64,000 nucleotides of DNA from UBA7672 sp963718145 (lineage in GTDB: Bacteria > Pseudomonadota > Alphaproteobacteria > Caulobacterales > Hyphomonadaceae), in the NCBI GenBank assembly GCA_963718145.1, contig CAVQYJ010000020.1:620001-684000 (forward strand), read 5' to 3'. The notes under the pieces are model-generated. The model searched no databases. It was not told the origin of the DNA and saw only the letters and a program-made list of their open reading frames with translations. Position numbers and translations under genes: made by a program. Each line of letters begins with the position of its first letter. Position 1 is the stretch's first letter. Positions 62,213 through 64,000 of the stretch are shown here, piece by piece.

Positions 62213-63160
62213 ATGACCACCGCCGCCATTCCCACCGAATCCGAAAGCCGAAACCGGCTGATCGGCGTATGCCTCGCCGCCGGCGGGGCGGGCCTCTTCT
62301 CCCTCAAGGGCGTGGTGATCAAGCTTGCCTTCGCCGAGGGCATCGGCGTGCCGCAGCTGCTGACGCTGCGCATGGCCATGTCGCTGCCTGTCTATCTCGC
62401 CATCGGCGTCTTCGCCTACATGCGCGCGAAGCAGAAGCCGTCGGCGAAGCTTTTCGCGATCGCCGCGGGCCTTGGCATCATGAGCTACTGCCTGTCCTCG
62501 TGGATGAACTTCGAGGGCCTGAAATACATCTCTGCCCAGCTCGAACGCCTGATCCTCTACATCTACCCGACACTGGTGGCCCTGTTGTCGTTCTTCTTCC
62601 TGAAGGAGAAGATCACGCAACGCCACATCCTCGCGCTTGTCCTCGCCTATGCCGGCGTCGCCATCCTGTTCGGCGCCGAGATCGGCCACCAGGGGCCCCA
62701 GGCCGTGCTTGGAAGCGCGCTATGTTTTGCCGGCGCGGTGATCTACGCGATCTACGTCACATCCTCGAAAGGCGTCATTTCGCGCATGGGGTCGACTCTG
62801 TTCACCGCCTTCGGGATGAGTGCAGCCTCCATCGTCTTCCTCGCCTACAGCGGCGCCGACATGGTGCTGCACGCCCCGCCGCCGGTCAGCGCCAATGGCC
62901 TCTGGCTCAGCTTCGTGCTGGCGATGCTGTGCACCGTGATTCCCAGCTTCATGATCGCCGAAGCCATCAGCCGCATCGGCCCCGGTCCGATGAGCGCCAT
63001 CGGCGGCGTTGGCCCCGTGGTCGCGGCCTGGGCCGCGGTCGTCATCCTGCACGAACCCTTCGGCTGGCCCCACATCGCCGCGATGGCGCTGACGATCCTC
63101 GGCGTCTGGCTCCTCGCCAAGCCGCGGATCACGCGAACGGCAGGCGCAAGGACCTGGTGA
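62213..63160 (+). CDS. EamA/DMT-family permease
   Basis: A 315-residue transporter of the drug/metabolite (EamA) superfamily with ten predicted helices and two EamA repeats: NRLIGVCLAAGGAGLFSLKGVVIKLAF and GSALCFAGAVIYAIYVTSSKGVISRMG. The second repeat ends with the common PVVAAWAAVVILHEPFGWPHIAAMALTILGVWLL. The start at ATG 62213 is chosen over an in-frame GTG two codons before. The substrate is unknown. It is convergent with the amidase fragment. Confidence 0.88.
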   Translation: MTTAAIPTESESRNRLIGVCLAAGGAGLFSLKGVVIKLAFAEGIGVPQLLTLRMAMSLPVYLAIGVFAYMRAKQKPSAKLFAIAAGLGIMSYCLSSWMNFEGLKYISAQLERLILYIYPTLVALLSFFFLKEKITQRHILALVLAYAGVAILFGAEIGHQGPQAVLGSALCFAGAVIYAIYVTSSKGVISRMGSTLFTAFGMSAASIVFLAYSGADMVLHAPPPVSANGLWLSFVLAMLCTVIPSFMIAEAISRIGPGPMSAIGGVGPVVAAWAAVVILHEPFGWPHIAAMALTILGVWLLAKPRITRTAGARTW

Positions 63161-64000
63161 TCAGGCCGCCAGCGCCGGCGTCACGATCTCATGCCCGACC
63201 ATCCCCGCAAACGCGATGGTGGTGAGGTCTTCGAGGAACGGCCCGATCGCCTGGCACGCCAGCGGCAGGCCCGCCCGGTTGACCCCCAGCGGAATCGCGG
63301 TCGAGGGCAGGTTGGCCACGGTCGCGATTCCCGCCCAGCCGAGCTGCGCGCCAAAATTGCCCGGCTCGCCATCCATGATCAGCGAGCGCTTGCGCCAGTC
63401 CGCCTCGTCCGTGTGGGGGAAGGCGGGCGTGCCGAACGCCGGGCAGAGCACGATGTCGAAATGCCGGAAGAAGTCGGACCATTGCCGCCGCAGCCGGTGC
63501 TGCGCGTCCAGATGGTCCATCCAGTCATGCGCCGAGATCGGCGGTCGCGACGGATTGGCCGAGCGCCGCGTCGTGATCGTGTGCAGCATGGCCTGGTAGG
63601 TCTTCCACGACGAGGCGATGTCCGGCAGCAGGCTCGACTGCCGCGCCACGCTCGCCCCTTCCTTGGTGAGGTGATCAGCGAGGTCCTCGATCGCGCCATG
63701 GATGTCCGAATCCGCGCCCGCCGCCGGATGCTGGTCCAGCACGAAAACCCGGAAGCTCTTGAGGCTGCCATGCCGGGGCAGGGGCAGCACCAGCTTGTTG
63801 GCCGGCGCCTCCGCATCGGGCCCGGCCACCACTTGCAGCGCGGTTGCGAGGTCGGCCGCCGAGCGCGCAATCGGTCCGATCACGCTCAGCATCGGCGCCG
63901 CCGCCACCAGCCCGCCATAGGCATGTCCCCCCATCGGAATCACGCCATAGCTCGTCTTGTGTCCATAGACGCCGCAGAACGCCGCCGGCACGCGCACCGA
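63161..64000 (-). CDS. Amidase signature enzyme (partial)
   Basis: The C-terminal 279 residues of an amidase; the 5' part lies beyond the window edge. The strand begins SVRVPAAFCGVYGHKTSYGVIP, the segment that follows the Ser-Ser-Lys catalytic region of the family (the G-G-S-S-G motif is outside). Later landmarks are VIGPIARSAADLATAL and FDIVLCPAFGTPAF, and the usual C-terminal IPLGVNRAGLPLACQAIG. It hydrolyses amide bonds, substrate unknown (GatA-like or aryl/aliphatic amidase). Active serines cannot be checked here. Confidence 0.85.
   Translation of the reverse strand, partial: SVRVPAAFCGVYGHKTSYGVIPMGGHAYGGLVAAAPMLSVIGPIARSAADLATALQVVAGPDAEAPANKLVLPLPRHGSLKSFRVFVLDQHPAAGADSDIHGAIEDLADHLTKEGASVARQSSLLPDIASSWKTYQAMLHTITTRRSANPSRPPISAHDWMDHLDAQHRLRRQWSDFFRHFDIVLCPAFGTPAFPHTDEADWRKRSLIMDGEPGNFGAQLGWAGIATVANLPSTAIPLGVNRAGLPLACQAIGPFLEDLTTIAFAGMVGHEIVTPALAA

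Overview
This GC-rich window, dense with short intergenic gaps, looks like ordinary chromosome of an alphaproteobacterium, probably Caulobacterales/Hyphomonadaceae-like. The evidence is the TCA set mdh / zapE / sucC-sucD-sucA / sucB / lpd, a HisKA_2-type sensor kinase with a single-domain receiver, an intracellular PHB depolymerase, GTA-type DUF2793 homology and a leuC-leuD-leuB-asd gene order on one strand. The genus assignment is inference. No rRNA, tRNA, CRISPR array, transposase or integrase was recognised.

Layout: 0-4.5 kb holds a CitE-like lyase and a mesaconyl-CoA hydratase-like gene (overlapping ATGA), pyridoxal kinase, a VOC protein, a serine hydrolase and an Hpt-like protein. 4.5-23 kb is a stretched amino-acid biosynthesis region in which asd, leuB, leuD and leuC all read leftwards, separated by accessory genes (acetyltransferase, VOC, hemolysin III, PHB depolymerase, GST, receiver, DUF3089 hydrolase, MsrQ-like membrane protein, HhH protein, two tandem 3D-domain proteins, GFA protein). 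23-34 kb is a mosaic of oxidoreductases, dgkA, an orphan phage-like DUF2793/S74 protein, a formyltransferase, an adenine deaminase, NTF2-like proteins, lipoproteins, a MarR/VOC divergent pair, an FKBP lipoprotein and an RmlD-like reductase. 34-46 kb carries mdh, the zapE operon, an esterase, a receiver, a PlsC acyltransferase, an orphan TAXI protein and a membrane LytTR regulator. 46-50 kb carries DUF2141 plus a carotenoid oxygenase and an MFS transporter. 50-61 kb is the 2-oxoglutarate dehydrogenase/succinyl-CoA synthetase block, interrupted by a leftward receiver-kinase operon, then lpd. The right end has an HSL-type hydrolase, an EamA permease and a truncated amidase.

Functional links: sucA (E1), sucB (E2) and lpd (E3) form 2-oxoglutarate dehydrogenase; sucCD makes succinate; mdh closes the cycle. 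leuC/leuD form isopropylmalate isomerase, feeding leuB. The lyase and hydratase at the left edge suggest C4/C5 dicarboxyl-CoA metabolism.

A major caveat is that eleven genes, including the normally essential or central asd, leuC and sucC, each carry one apparent frameshift. Most look like a single extra G or C, so most are probably consensus errors of a long-read assembly rather than biology. No convincing undescribed multi-gene system was found. The best leads are a putative EcfG-type promoter before the receiver-kinase pair, a candidate small RNA ending in a strong terminator at 4798-4828, a possible N-terminal extension of malate dehydrogenase, a REPIN-like inverted repeat, and several orphan genes.
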